In this document: positions 14,697-21,196 of the stretch, piece by piece
How the letters are laid out: every line of letters starts with the position of its first letter
Position numbering within the stretch: the first letter of the stretch is position 1
Source of the DNA: Mageeibacillus sp. UBA5734
GTDB taxonomy: Bacteria; Bacillota; Clostridia; Saccharofermentanales; UBA5734
DNA: 21,196 nucleotides
Assembly (NCBI GenBank): GCA_002419365.1
Contig: DIGA01000108.1
Span: 1-21,196, forward strand
Direction: 5' to 3'
The notes under the pieces: model-generated
What the model was told of the DNA's origin: nothing
Database searches by the model: none
Seen by the model: the letters and a program-made list of their open reading frames with translations, nothing else
Translations under genes and position numbers: made by a program

Positions 14697-16874
14697 ATGC
14701 TGACAGCCTTTATCCTGCCGACTGCCGTTGCAGTCATCATCACCTTGGTCTTTGCCGCTATCAACTACCACTCTGTCAAGAAACTGCCCGTGGGTACGGA
14801 CACCATGCGGGAACTGGCCGACGTGATCCAGGAAGGCGCGCTGGCGTTCATCCATCACGAGTACAAGATCATCGCCGTGATTTCCGGGATAATCGGAGTC
14901 GCGCTGGTGATCCTGATCGACTGGTATGTCGGACTGACCTTCATCCTGGGGACCGTCATGAGCGGCCTGGCTGGCTACATTGGCATGAAGATTGCCACGC
15001 TGGCCAATGTCCGTGTATCGAATGAAGCCCGGATGAGCAAAAGCCTGGGCAAGACCATGAAGGTGGCCTTCAAGGGCGGCAGCGTCATGGGTCTTTCTGT
15101 GGCGGGATTTGGTCTTTTAGGACTGGTCCTGGTCTACCTGGTCTTTGGCCTGCTGTTGAGACAGGCCAATTCCGCCAGCATGGTGATCGTTGAGAACTGG
15201 CTGGGGATTTCCTACATCCCGTTCACGATGTCGGTTACCGGCTATTCTCTGGGCTGCTCGGTGGTCGCGCTGTTCGATCGCGTCGGTGGTGGCATCTACA
15301 CCAAGGCAGCTGACATGGGTGCTGACCTGGTCGGCAAGACCGAGGCGGGCATTCCTGAGGACGATGCCAGAAACCCGGCGACGATCGCGGACAATGTCGG
15401 TGACAACGTCGGTGATGTCGCGGGCCTGGGCAGTGACTTGCTTGAAAGCTACATCGGTGCCATTATTTCAGCGATCATCCTGGCGGCCTACCTGTATTTC
15501 ACCCGGTTGAACCAGGCGAATGCCATCAGTTCAGAACTTCTGGGCAAACTGATCACCTTCCCGGTCTTGTTTGCAGCCATTGGCCTGGTTGGTTGCATAC
15601 TTGGCATTTTCTTTGTCATCGCCAGAAAGCCGAATGAAAACCCGCATCAGGAACTGAATATTTCGCTCTACACATCGGCGGCTATCATTGTTGTTGGCGG
15701 CTTCCTGTTCACCCAGTTCTACTTCCGAGGCATGGATGTTTCAACCGTTGGCTTCAAGGCCGGTGCGTTATCGCCCTGGATCGCTGCTGTCATCGGGATT
15801 GTTGCCGGCATGGGGATTGGATTTTTTGCCGAAATCTACACCAGCTACGACTATGCCCCCACGAAAAAGATTGCCCATGCTTCCATTTCTGGTACGGCTC
15901 TGACCATCACCAATGGCCTGGCCGTGGGCATGCACTCAGTTTTCCTGCCCGTTGCAACCCTGGCTGCAGCTGTCATTTTTGCCAATGCGGTTTCCGGTGT
16001 CTACGGGGTCGCCATGGCGGCGATCGGGATGCTGTCGTTTGTCGCGGCCACCGTCTCGGTCGACACCTACGGTCCGATTGCGGACAATGCTGGCGGCATT
16101 TCCGAAATGAGCAAGCTCGATCCAGCTGTACGCAAGATCACCGACAAGCTCGACTCGGTTGGCAATACCACTGCGGCGATTGGCAAAGGCTTTGCGATCG
16201 GCTCAGCCGCCCTGGCCTCACTCTCCTTGCTGGTTTCTTTCATGTATGCCCAGATGGGCCTCAATGACAAAGTCATGGATGTTTCGCTCGACATCATCAA
16301 TTCTTATGTCCTGGCCGGCGCGTTTGTCGGCGCCGCGATGCCGTTCCTGTTCTCGTCCCTGTTGATCGATGCTGTTGCCAAAAGTGCCGGTGACATGGTT
16401 GAGGAAGTCCGGCGCCAGTTCAAGGAGATGCCGGGGATTTTAACCGGTGAAACACGTCCGGACTACAAGCGCTGCATTACGATCTCAGCAGCCGGTGCCA
16501 TTCGCGAAATGAAATTGCCGGTTGTCATCGCCGTCGTCTTGCCTGTTCTATCGGGCTTTATCTTTGGTGCCAAGTTCGTCGGCGGTCTTCTGATCGGTGC
16601 GACCATATCTGCTGTTATGCTGGCCATATTCACAGCAAACAGCGGCGGGGCCTGGGATAATGCCAAGAAATACATTGAATCGGGCGGCATCGAGGGCCAT
16701 CCTAAAGGCAGTGTCACGCACAGTGCGACGGTCATCGGCGACACGGTCGGCGATCCTTTGAAGGATACGGTCGGTCCGTCGCTGGACATCCTGATCAAGA
16801 TCATGTCCACCGTTTCTCTGATCACCGTCTCCATTTACAGCAAATTCAATTTCCTCTCGTTGTTTGGCGGCTGA
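14697..16874 (+). CDS. hppA: Membrane-bound K+-dependent pyrophosphatase, likely Na+-pumping
   Basis: A 725-aa integral membrane enzyme with about 16 hydrophobic segments that couples pyrophosphate hydrolysis to ion pumping. Substrate-site motifs are intact: GADLVGKTEAGIPEDDARNP, DNVGDNVGDVAG, DTYGPIADNAGG, GGAWDNAKKYIE and GDTVGDPLKDT. The segment GNTTAAIGKG has Ala where K+-independent enzymes carry Lys, so K+ dependence is expected. DVAGLGSDLLESYIG has Glu in the position typical of Na+-PPases, rather than displaced further along as in plant H+ pumps; some H+-pumping K+-dependent enzymes share this, so ion specificity is inference. AAGGGGG lies 5 nt before the ATG. The gene is monocistronic, with its own promoter and terminator, and would conserve energy from biosynthetic PPi. 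Confidence 0.96.
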   Translation: MLTAFILPTAVAVIITLVFAAINYHSVKKLPVGTDTMRELADVIQEGALAFIHHEYKIIAVISGIIGVALVILIDWYVGLTFILGTVMSGLAGYIGMKIATLANVRVSNEARMSKSLGKTMKVAFKGGSVMGLSVAGFGLLGLVLVYLVFGLLLRQANSASMVIVENWLGISYIPFTMSVTGYSLGCSVVALFDRVGGGIYTKAADMGADLVGKTEAGIPEDDARNPATIADNVGDNVGDVAGLGSDLLESYIGAIISAIILAAYLYFTRLNQANAISSELLGKLITFPVLFAAIGLVGCILGIFFVIARKPNENPHQELNISLYTSAAIIVVGGFLFTQFYFRGMDVSTVGFKAGALSPWIAAVIGIVAGMGIGFFAEIYTSYDYAPTKKIAHASISGTALTITNGLAVGMHSVFLPVATLAAAVIFANAVSGVYGVAMAAIGMLSFVAATVSVDTYGPIADNAGGISEMSKLDPAVRKITDKLDSVGNTTAAIGKGFAIGSAALASLSLLVSFMYAQMGLNDKVMDVSLDIINSYVLAGAFVGAAMPFLFSSLLIDAVAKSAGDMVEEVRRQFKEMPGILTGETRPDYKRCITISAAGAIREMKLPVVIAVVLPVLSGFIFGAKFVGGLLIGATISAVMLAIFTANSGGAWDNAKKYIESGGIEGHPKGSVTHSATVIGDTVGDPLKDTVGPSLDILIKIMSTVSLITVSIYSKFNFLSLFGG

Positions 16875-16942
16875 TGGCCTTACTGGACAATCGCAGCCTC
16901 TGGGGCGCTCAACCCGGACGCGCGACTCCGCATAATAAAACG

Positions 16943-16975
16943 GCCCCGCAAGTGAAATGCTTGCGGGGCTTGTTT
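16943..16975. terminator. Bidirectional terminator between pyrophosphatase and deoR genes
   Basis: Perfect 10-bp stem GCCCCGCAAG (16943-16952) / CTTGCGGGGC (16960-16969), 7-nt loop, then TTGTTT on the plus strand and TTTTATTATG (complement of the upstream A-rich stretch) on the minus strand. It serves both convergent genes. Confidence 0.88.
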
Positions 16976-16995
16976 GGTATGGTAAAGATTGGGCT

Positions 16996-17754
16996 TCACA
17001 GCAAGCGGACGTGCGCTTGCAGGGCCAGCTTCTGGATTTCTTCGGGCAGGGGGGCATCGGTGACCAGAGTCTGGATGTTGTTCAGGCGGGCAAAGGTGTA
17101 GGGGAGGCGGTTGTTCATCTTGCTGGTGTCCATCAGAAGGACGACGTGCTGGGCCTTGCGGATAATCAGGCGTTTGAGCTCGGCTTCGTAATAATCGCCG
17201 CAGGAAAAACCGCTGTCTGGAGAAAAGGCGCTGGCAGCCATGAACGCATAGTCGATGTTGAGGGATTTGACGTATTCGGTGGCGTTGAACCCGGTCAAGG
17301 TCAAGGTCTCACGGTTGAGCTGGCCGCCTGTGAGATTGACCTTGATGTTGGCGTTTTTGGCCAGCTCCAGAGCGATGTTCGGTGCCGGGGTGAGGACGAA
17401 CAGGCTGATGTCCGAAAGGCGCTGGGCAAAAAACATGCACGTCGTGCCGGAGTCGATGTAGATCGAACGCCCTTCCTCGACCAGCTGGGTCGCTTTGTCG
17501 GCGATCGCCATCTTGGCGGCGGCATTTGTGACCTGGCGCTGGGTGTAGGCAGCTTCCTTGATCATAGAGAGGTGGGCCATGGACTTGGCCCCGCCCCGGG
17601 TCCGGACCACCAGACCCTGGCGCTCCAGGGATTCGAGGTCCCGGCGCAAGGTCATGCTCGAGACATCCGGAAAGAGTTCCGCCAGCTCGCTGAGGTGGAT
17701 TTCCCCCCGCGACTGGATCGTCTGGTTGATGGCTTCACGCCTGTCAGTCGGCAT
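16996..17754 (-). CDS. DeoR-family transcriptional repressor
   Basis: A 252-aa sugar-metabolism repressor. The N-terminal winged HTH (about 5-58) reads RREAINQTIQSRGEIHLSEL then SSMTLRRDLESLERQGLVVRTRGGA, the DeoR signature. The C-terminal DeoRC domain (about 75-232), an isomerase-like sugar-phosphate sensor, contains IYIDSGTTCMFFAQRL, VLTPAPNIALEL and NLTGGQLNRETLTLTG. The start at 17754 is set by AAGGAGG, 6 nt upstream; the frame continues 48 codons further without a ribosome site or family similarity. It is divergent from the dehydrogenase operon, and inverted repeats with TGAACA half-sites in the shared upstream region are candidate operators. The inducer is probably a phosphorylated intermediate of that pathway. 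Confidence 0.93.
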   Translation of the reverse strand: MPTDRREAINQTIQSRGEIHLSELAELFPDVSSMTLRRDLESLERQGLVVRTRGGAKSMAHLSMIKEAAYTQRQVTNAAAKMAIADKATQLVEEGRSIYIDSGTTCMFFAQRLSDISLFVLTPAPNIALELAKNANIKVNLTGGQLNRETLTLTGFNATEYVKSLNIDYAFMAASAFSPDSGFSCGDYYEAELKRLIIRKAQHVVLLMDTSKMNNRLPYTFARLNNIQTLVTDAPLPEEIQKLALQAHVRLL

Positions 17755-17984
17755 ACCCGTCCTCCTTGCCAGACAACTGAACGATCTGGCACCTGTCATT
17801 CTATCGGTCTGGATGCGAATAGATCCCCTGAAAAAAATGAAAATTGCAGTGAACAATCGCCTTGATTCAGGTATAGATAATTTCCGGGTAAAAATCAAGT
17901 GTTAATTTATAAGGCAAGTGCTCAATAATTGACAGAAATCAACCTGGTCACAAAACGATAAAAATTCCTGAAACATCTGGTAAA

Positions 17985-18004
17985 AAGCGGTTTGAAGCGG
18001 TTTG
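17985..18004. repeat. Tandem 10-bp direct repeat
   Basis: AAGCGGTTTG occurs twice with no spacer (17985-17994 and 17995-18004), ending exactly where the 29-bp palindrome begins. One helical turn apart, the copies would face the same side of the DNA, as in a two-site operator. Function unknown. Confidence 0.7.
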
Positions 18005-18033
18005 CCTAAAAAGGGACCCGGTCCCTTTTTAGG
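18005..18033. repeat. 29-bp near-perfect palindrome (REP-like or hairpin element)
   Basis: Arms CCTAAAAAGGGACC (18005-18018) and GGTCCCTTTTTAGG (18020-18033) are perfectly complementary around a single central C. In RNA it would be a hairpin with T-rich 3' arm; in DNA it could be a cruciform, an operator or a REP-like mobile element. It is 43 bp upstream of the dehydrogenase -35. No second copy is seen in this window. Confidence 0.8.
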
Positions 18034-18073
18034 ACAGATGTCAAAATTGATATGAAAATTTTGATCAAATAGG

Positions 18074-18104
18074 TGTTCACAATGAACATTTGTGGTGATA
18101 TAAT
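18074..18104 (+). promoter_or_regulatory. Promoter and candidate DeoR operator of the dehydrogenase operon
   Basis: TTCACA (18076-18081, 5/6) and TATAAT (18099-18104, 6/6) with a 17-bp spacer form a near-consensus promoter. The inverted repeat TGTTCA (18074-18079) CAA TGAACA (18083-18088) covers the -35, so a bound repressor would exclude RNA polymerase. The half-site TGAACA also occurs at 17850-17855 near the likely deoR transcription start, compatible with autoregulation. That DeoR is the binder is inferred from position. Confidence 0.75.
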
Positions 18105-18121
18105 CAGACACATAAATTAGA

Positions 18122-18138
18122 AGCAAGCGTTTACGCTT
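18122..18138 (+). promoter_or_regulatory. cre-like / LacI-family operator candidate
   Basis: AAGCG (18125-18129) TTTA CGCTT (18134-18138) is a perfect inverted repeat about 20 bp after the -10, so within the transcript start region. Aligned to the catabolite-responsive element consensus TGWNANCGNTNWCA from 18122, it matches 7 of 10 fixed positions. It may mediate CcpA roadblock or bind another LacI-family protein. Confidence 0.4.
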
Positions 18139-18163
18139 TTCATAACCAAAGGAGGAATCTTTC

Positions 18164-19438
18164 ATGAAGACCACTGCTGTCCGCCTGTATGGCAAAGGCG
18201 ACCTGCGCCTGGAGACGTTTGAACTCCCACCGCTGAAGGAAGGAGAAATCCTGGCCAAGATCATTTCCGACAGCATCTGCATGTCTTCCTATAAAGCTGC
18301 CATGCAGGGCTCCGATCATAAGCGTGTTCCAGATGACATCGCAACCAACCCGATCATCATTGGCCACGAGTTCTGCGGTGAAATCCTCGAAGTGGGTGCC
18401 AAGTGGTCCAGCCAGTTCAAGCCCGGACAACGCTTCGCCATCCAGCCCGCAATCAACGACCCGGCCAATGTCTATGCCGCTCCTGGCTACACCTTTCCTC
18501 ACATCGGCGGCGATGCCACCACCATCATCATCCCGGAAATCGTCATGGAGCGTGGCTGCCTTTTGAATTACGAAGGGGACGCCTTCTACTTTGGCTCCCT
18601 GGCCGAGCCGGTGTCTTGCATCGTCGGTGGTTTCCATGTCAATTACCACACCAAACCTGGCAGCTATGAACACATCATGGGCATTGTCGAGGGCGGCAAC
18701 ATGGCCCTGCTCGCCGGTGTCGGTCCGATGGGCCTGGGTGCGATCGACTACGCCATCCACAACCCCAGAAAGCCGAAACTGCTCGTCGTCACAGACATCG
18801 ATGATGCCCGCCTGGCCCGTGCCGCCTCGATCCTGACCGTCGAAGAAGCCGCGAAAAACGGCGTCAAGCTGGTCTATGTCAACACAAGCGGTGTCGCGGA
18901 TGTCCCGGCTTACCTGATGAGCCTGACTGAAAACAACACCGGTTATAACGATGTCTATGTCTATGCCCCTGTCTCAGCCGTAGTTGAGCAGGCTGACAAG
19001 ATCCTGGCCTTTGACGGCTGCCTGAACTTTTTTGCCGGCCCGACCAATCCAGAATTCTCCGCCCAGTACAATTTCTACAATGTCCATTACAATGCAACAC
19101 ACGTTGCGGGCAACAGCGGTGGCAACACGGACGATCTGATCGAGTCAATCGGCCTGATGTCTCGCGGCCTGATCAATCCCTCAGCCATGATCACCCATGT
19201 CGGCGGCCTCAACGCTGTCGCTGAAACCACCCTCAACCTGCCGAAAATCCCCGGTGGCAAGAAACTGATCTATACCCATGTCAACTTGCCGCTGACCGCG
19301 ATCGCTGATTTCGCCGAGCTTGGCAAACAGGATCCAATGTTCAAGGATCTGGCCGAGATCGTGGCCCGCAACAATGGCCTGTGGAATCCGGAGGCGGAAA
19401 AATACCTCCTGGCCCATGCGCCAACCCTTGAATCCTGA
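18164..19438 (+). CDS. Zinc-type medium-chain dehydrogenase, SorE (L-sorbose-1-phosphate reductase)-like
   Basis: A 424-aa NAD(P)-dependent MDR-superfamily dehydrogenase, likely acting on a polyol, sugar or sugar phosphate. Catalytic metal ligands are in place: C39 (SDSICMSSYK), H68-E69 (GHEFCGEILEVG) and a Glu in GSLAEPVSC. The nucleotide fold shows LLAGVGPMGLGAIDYA (GxGxxG) followed by VVTDIDDARLARA. The four-Cys structural zinc loop of classic alcohol dehydrogenases is absent. The protein is longer than the usual 340-350 aa, which fits the SorE-like branch. AAAGGAGGA lies about 8 nt before the ATG. It is the first gene of the operon; the next encodes an SDR, as in sorbose/sorbitol loci. 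The substrate is not fixed by the sequence. Confidence 0.85.
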   Translation: MKTTAVRLYGKGDLRLETFELPPLKEGEILAKIISDSICMSSYKAAMQGSDHKRVPDDIATNPIIIGHEFCGEILEVGAKWSSQFKPGQRFAIQPAINDPANVYAAPGYTFPHIGGDATTIIIPEIVMERGCLLNYEGDAFYFGSLAEPVSCIVGGFHVNYHTKPGSYEHIMGIVEGGNMALLAGVGPMGLGAIDYAIHNPRKPKLLVVTDIDDARLARAASILTVEEAAKNGVKLVYVNTSGVADVPAYLMSLTENNTGYNDVYVYAPVSAVVEQADKILAFDGCLNFFAGPTNPEFSAQYNFYNVHYNATHVAGNSGGNTDDLIESIGLMSRGLINPSAMITHVGGLNAVAETTLNLPKIPGGKKLIYTHVNLPLTAIADFAELGKQDPMFKDLAEIVARNNGLWNPEAEKYLLAHAPTLES

Positions 19439-19457
19439 GATTTACTGCATTCAGATA

Positions 19458-19498
19458 GCCGGCCCAGCTGCCCACCCTCCTCTGGGCATCTGGCCGGC
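19458..19498 (+). other. Intercistronic hairpin between the two dehydrogenase genes
   Basis: GCCGGCC (19458-19464) pairs with GGCCGGC (19492-19498), and TGCCCA (19469-19474) with TGGGCA (19483-19488), with a small internal loop between and an 8-nt terminal loop. No T-run follows. It resembles, in position and type, the hairpin after the sugar-binding protein gene: a stabiliser or partial attenuator after the first cistron. Confidence 0.65.
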
Positions 19499-19530
19499 GC
19501 CCTCTACAGGGCAAGGAGGAGCAATATCCC

Positions 19531-20646
19531 ATGATTGATTGGATTAAAGAAGCCGGTGGCCAGAACAGTGTCGCAACACGACTTGCGCCAGTGATCCGTT
19601 CACTGCTCAAAGAAACAGACTACCCCTTGATTCGCTACATTCCAGCTGGCGAAACAGCAGCCGCAGCATCGTTCAGTGTGGATGCCGAAAAAACAGCCAG
19701 CTATGTCGAATTGGTCAGTCAGCTGAAAGCGGCAAAACCTTCAGACCGGCCTGCCACCAGTGTCATGGTCAATGGCATCGGTACCTTTATTGCCAGATCT
19801 GCTGGTACAAAGAGCCAAGGCAAGCGCCTGCATGGCAAAATCGCTCTTGTGACCGGTGCCGCCCAAGGCTTTGGCGAAGGCATCGCCCGCGAACTGGCTG
19901 CCGCTGGTGCGCATCTGATCATCGCTGATTTGAATCTGGAACAAGCCCAGATCGTCGTCGACTCCCTGAACACCGAGTTTGGCGATTCGGCTGCCCGTGC
20001 GATGAAAGTCGATGTCGGCAGTGAAGAATCCGTCCAGACCATGATGGAGACCATTGCGCTCGAGCTCGGCGGCCTGGACCTTCTGGTTAGTAATGCTGGT
20101 GTTCTGCGGGCTGGCGGCCTTGAGGAAATGACCCTGGCCAATTTTGACTTCGTCACCAAAATCAATTACACGGCCTTCTTCCTGGTCACCAAATACGGCT
20201 CGCGGCTGATGAAACAGCAGGCTGCGGTTGATTCCGGCTATTCTGCCGATATTGTCCAGATCAATTCCAAATCCGGCCTCGAAGGCTCGAACAAAAACTT
20301 CGCCTATGCCGGTGGCAAATTCGGCGGCATCGGTCTGGTCCAGAGCTTTGCCAAGGAACTCGTGGATGACCGGATCAAGGTCAATGCCATTTGCCCGGGC
20401 AATTATTATGAAGGTCCCCTGTGGAGCGACCCGGAACGAGGCCTTTTCGTCCAATACCTGAATGCGGGCAAAGTGCCCGGTGCCAAGACCGTCCAGGATG
20501 TGTATGATTTTTATGTAGCTAAGGTTCCAATGCGCCGGGGCTGCTCGCCGAGCGATGTGGCGAAAGCCATCCTTTACTGCGTGGAGCAGGATTATGAAAC
20601 CGGCCAGGCCATCCCTGTCACAGGCGGCCAGAACATGCTCAAGTAG
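19531..20646 (+). CDS. Short-chain dehydrogenase with N-terminal extension (sorbitol-6-phosphate dehydrogenase-like)
   Basis: A 371-aa NAD(P)-dependent SDR. The catalytic domain begins near residue 102 and has the TGxxxGxG cofactor motif (VTGAAQGFGEG, 107-117), SNAG (LLVSNAGV), S246 in NSKSG and the Y259-AGG-K263 catalytic pair. The end GQAIPVTGGQNML is typical. SDRs are normally about 250 aa; the first 100 residues are extra. Their end (TSVMVNGIGTFIARSAGTKSQG) resembles the C-terminal edge of the class II aldolase domain in YuxG/RhaD-type aldolase-SDR fusions, suggesting a remnant. AAGGAGGAG precedes the ATG by about 10 nt. It is second in the operon, with the lipoyl protein gene starting 12 nt after its stop. 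Confidence 0.87.
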   Translation: MIDWIKEAGGQNSVATRLAPVIRSLLKETDYPLIRYIPAGETAAAASFSVDAEKTASYVELVSQLKAAKPSDRPATSVMVNGIGTFIARSAGTKSQGKRLHGKIALVTGAAQGFGEGIARELAAAGAHLIIADLNLEQAQIVVDSLNTEFGDSAARAMKVDVGSEESVQTMMETIALELGGLDLLVSNAGVLRAGGLEEMTLANFDFVTKINYTAFFLVTKYGSRLMKQQAAVDSGYSADIVQINSKSGLEGSNKNFAYAGGKFGGIGLVQSFAKELVDDRIKVNAICPGNYYEGPLWSDPERGLFVQYLNAGKVPGAKTVQDVYDFYVAKVPMRRGCSPSDVAKAILYCVEQDYETGQAIPVTGGQNMLK

Positions 20647-20658
20647 GAGGAAACCATC

Positions 20659-21196
20659 ATGGCAATCCCGATTATCATGCCGCGCCAGGGTCAGTCAGTG
20701 GAAAGCTGCCTGATCGGCAAATGGCACAAGCAAGTGGGCGACAGCGTCGCAGCAGGTGATCTACTATTCACGTATGAAACCGACAAGGCCACCTTTGACG
20801 AAACCGCCAGAGATGCCGGCACCCTGCTGGCCATTTTTGCCGCCGAGGGCGACGATGTGCCCTGCCTGCAGACTGTCTGCGTGATCGGCCAGCCGGGCGA
20901 AAGCTACGCCCAGTTCGATCCACGTGGTGGTGCTGCGCCGGCAACGGAAACGTTGGCGGCTCCAGCGGCAGCCGTTGCCCCAGTTGCCGCCGCTCCCGCT
21001 GCAGCTGTTGCCGTTGCCCCCGCCGCCCCGTCCGGCCCCGCTGGCACGCCGGTGATCATGCCGCGCCAGGGCCAGTCCGTGGAGAGTTGCCTGATCGGCA
21101 AATGGCACAAAAAAGTGGGTGACGCAGTCGCTGAGGGCGATCTCCTGTTCACGTACGAAACCGACAAGGCGACCTTTGACGAAACGGCCAAGGTCT
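20659..21196 (+). CDS. Lipoyl-domain protein, probable E2 of a 2-oxo-acid/acetoin-type dehydrogenase (partial)
   Basis: The open frame runs past the window end (179 codons seen). It holds two lipoyl (biotinyl/lipoyl attachment) domains: residues 1 to about 80 and from about 131 on, with attachment lysines K43 and K170, each in ETDKATFDET. An Ala/Pro-rich flexible linker (about 93-130) joins them, the hallmark of dihydrolipoamide acyltransferases. The peripheral-subunit-binding and catalytic domains would lie beyond the window; a lipoyl-only protein cannot be excluded. AGGAGG overlaps the SDR stop, 8 nt before the ATG. The company of two polyol-type dehydrogenases suggests the complex cleaves a keto or diketo product to an acyl-CoA. 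Confidence 0.85.
   Translation, partial: MAIPIIMPRQGQSVESCLIGKWHKQVGDSVAAGDLLFTYETDKATFDETARDAGTLLAIFAAEGDDVPCLQTVCVIGQPGESYAQFDPRGGAAPATETLAAPAAAVAPVAAAPAAAVAVAPAAPSGPAGTPVIMPRQGQSVESCLIGKWHKKVGDAVAEGDLLFTYETDKATFDETAKV
20674..21191 (+). repeat. Internal direct repeat encoding duplicated lipoyl domains
   Basis: The segment 20674-20810 recurs at 21055-21191, offset 381 bp (127 codons), with most differences at third codon positions. Of about 45 encoded residues, around four differ. The right copy is cut by the window end. This points to recent duplication or gene conversion. Confidence 0.85.

Larger units (their letters stand above)
17755..18163. other. 409-bp divergent regulatory region, no gene
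   Basis: No credible gene on either strand, and a marked drop in G+C compared with flanking genes. It contains a possible deoR promoter on the minus strand (TTGATT, complement of 17893-17898; TATACC, complement of 17870-17875; 17-bp spacer), a lone TGAACA (17850-17855), a tandem 10-bp repeat, a 29-bp palindrome, an AT-rich inverted repeat TCAAAATT (18041-18048)/AATTTTGA (18057-18064), the dehydrogenase promoter and a cre-like site. Such density of sites suggests control by at least two regulators. Confidence 0.6.

Noticed and set aside
14459..14764. Upstream extension of the DUF2284 protein to 14764
   Set aside because: It crosses the promoter and start of the pyrophosphatase gene and has no family similarity before the MNQSLID start.
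17755..17898. Upstream extension of the DeoR protein
   Set aside because: Not similar to DeoR proteins; the AAGGAGG site clearly marks the start at 17754.
18091..18112. CRP-like site TGTG...CACA over the -10 of the dehydrogenase promoter
   Set aside because: Only the outer four bases match symmetrically and the inner bases are off-register; CRP control at such a site is also unlikely in this type of organism.

Overview
The window reads as chromosomal DNA of a moderately high-G+C anaerobic Bacillota, most likely a clostridial lineage. This rests on the paired YesM/YesN-type two-component system, a sugar ABC importer encoded without its ATPase, strong AGGAGG-type ribosome sites, TTGACA/TATAAT-like promoters, corrinoid methyl-transfer genes and a K+-dependent membrane pyrophosphatase. 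Genus cannot be set from the sequence. There are no tRNA or rRNA genes, no CRISPR arrays and no transposase genes. All genes look intact; only the last one runs off the window.

Region 1 (1-7.8 kb) is a sugar uptake and sensing locus. An AraC-type regulator, a YesM-type histidine kinase and a YesN-type response regulator are encoded by overlapping genes. They are followed by a lipoprotein solute-binding protein and two MalF/MalG-type permeases, closed by a strong terminator (7764-7797). The ATPase must come from elsewhere.

Region 2 (7.8-14.5 kb) is a corrinoid methyl-transfer module. It holds an unrecognised protein with two PH-like halves behind its own palindrome-bearing promoter, a UroD/MtaA-type methyltransferase fused to a C-terminal thioredoxin-like CxxC domain, a CobW/G3E GTPase and a corrinoid-binding protein. 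Convergent to these are a DUF2284 metal-binding protein and a RACo-type [2Fe-2S] corrinoid activator. No substrate-specific methyltransferase (MttB, MtaB or MtgB type) lies in the window, so the methyl donor is unknown. The domain fusion and the Phe at the usual zinc-ligand His position make this the most unusual system here.

Region 3 (14.5-17 kb) is a single membrane-bound pyrophosphatase with its own promoter and terminator. Sequence markers point to a K+-dependent, probably Na+-pumping enzyme.

Region 4 (17-21.2 kb) is a polyol/sugar catabolic locus. A DeoR-type repressor is divergent from an operon of a SorE-like medium-chain dehydrogenase, a short-chain dehydrogenase with an N-terminal extension resembling an aldolase remnant, and a protein with two near-identical lipoyl domains (probably the E2 of a 2-oxo-acid/acetoin-type dehydrogenase complex). 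The 409-bp divergent intergenic region holds a near-consensus promoter, several inverted repeats, a tandem repeat, a 29-bp near-perfect palindrome and a cre-like site. Together these suggest oxidation of a polyol or its phosphate to a keto or diketo compound, which a thiamine/lipoate complex then cleaves to an acyl-CoA.
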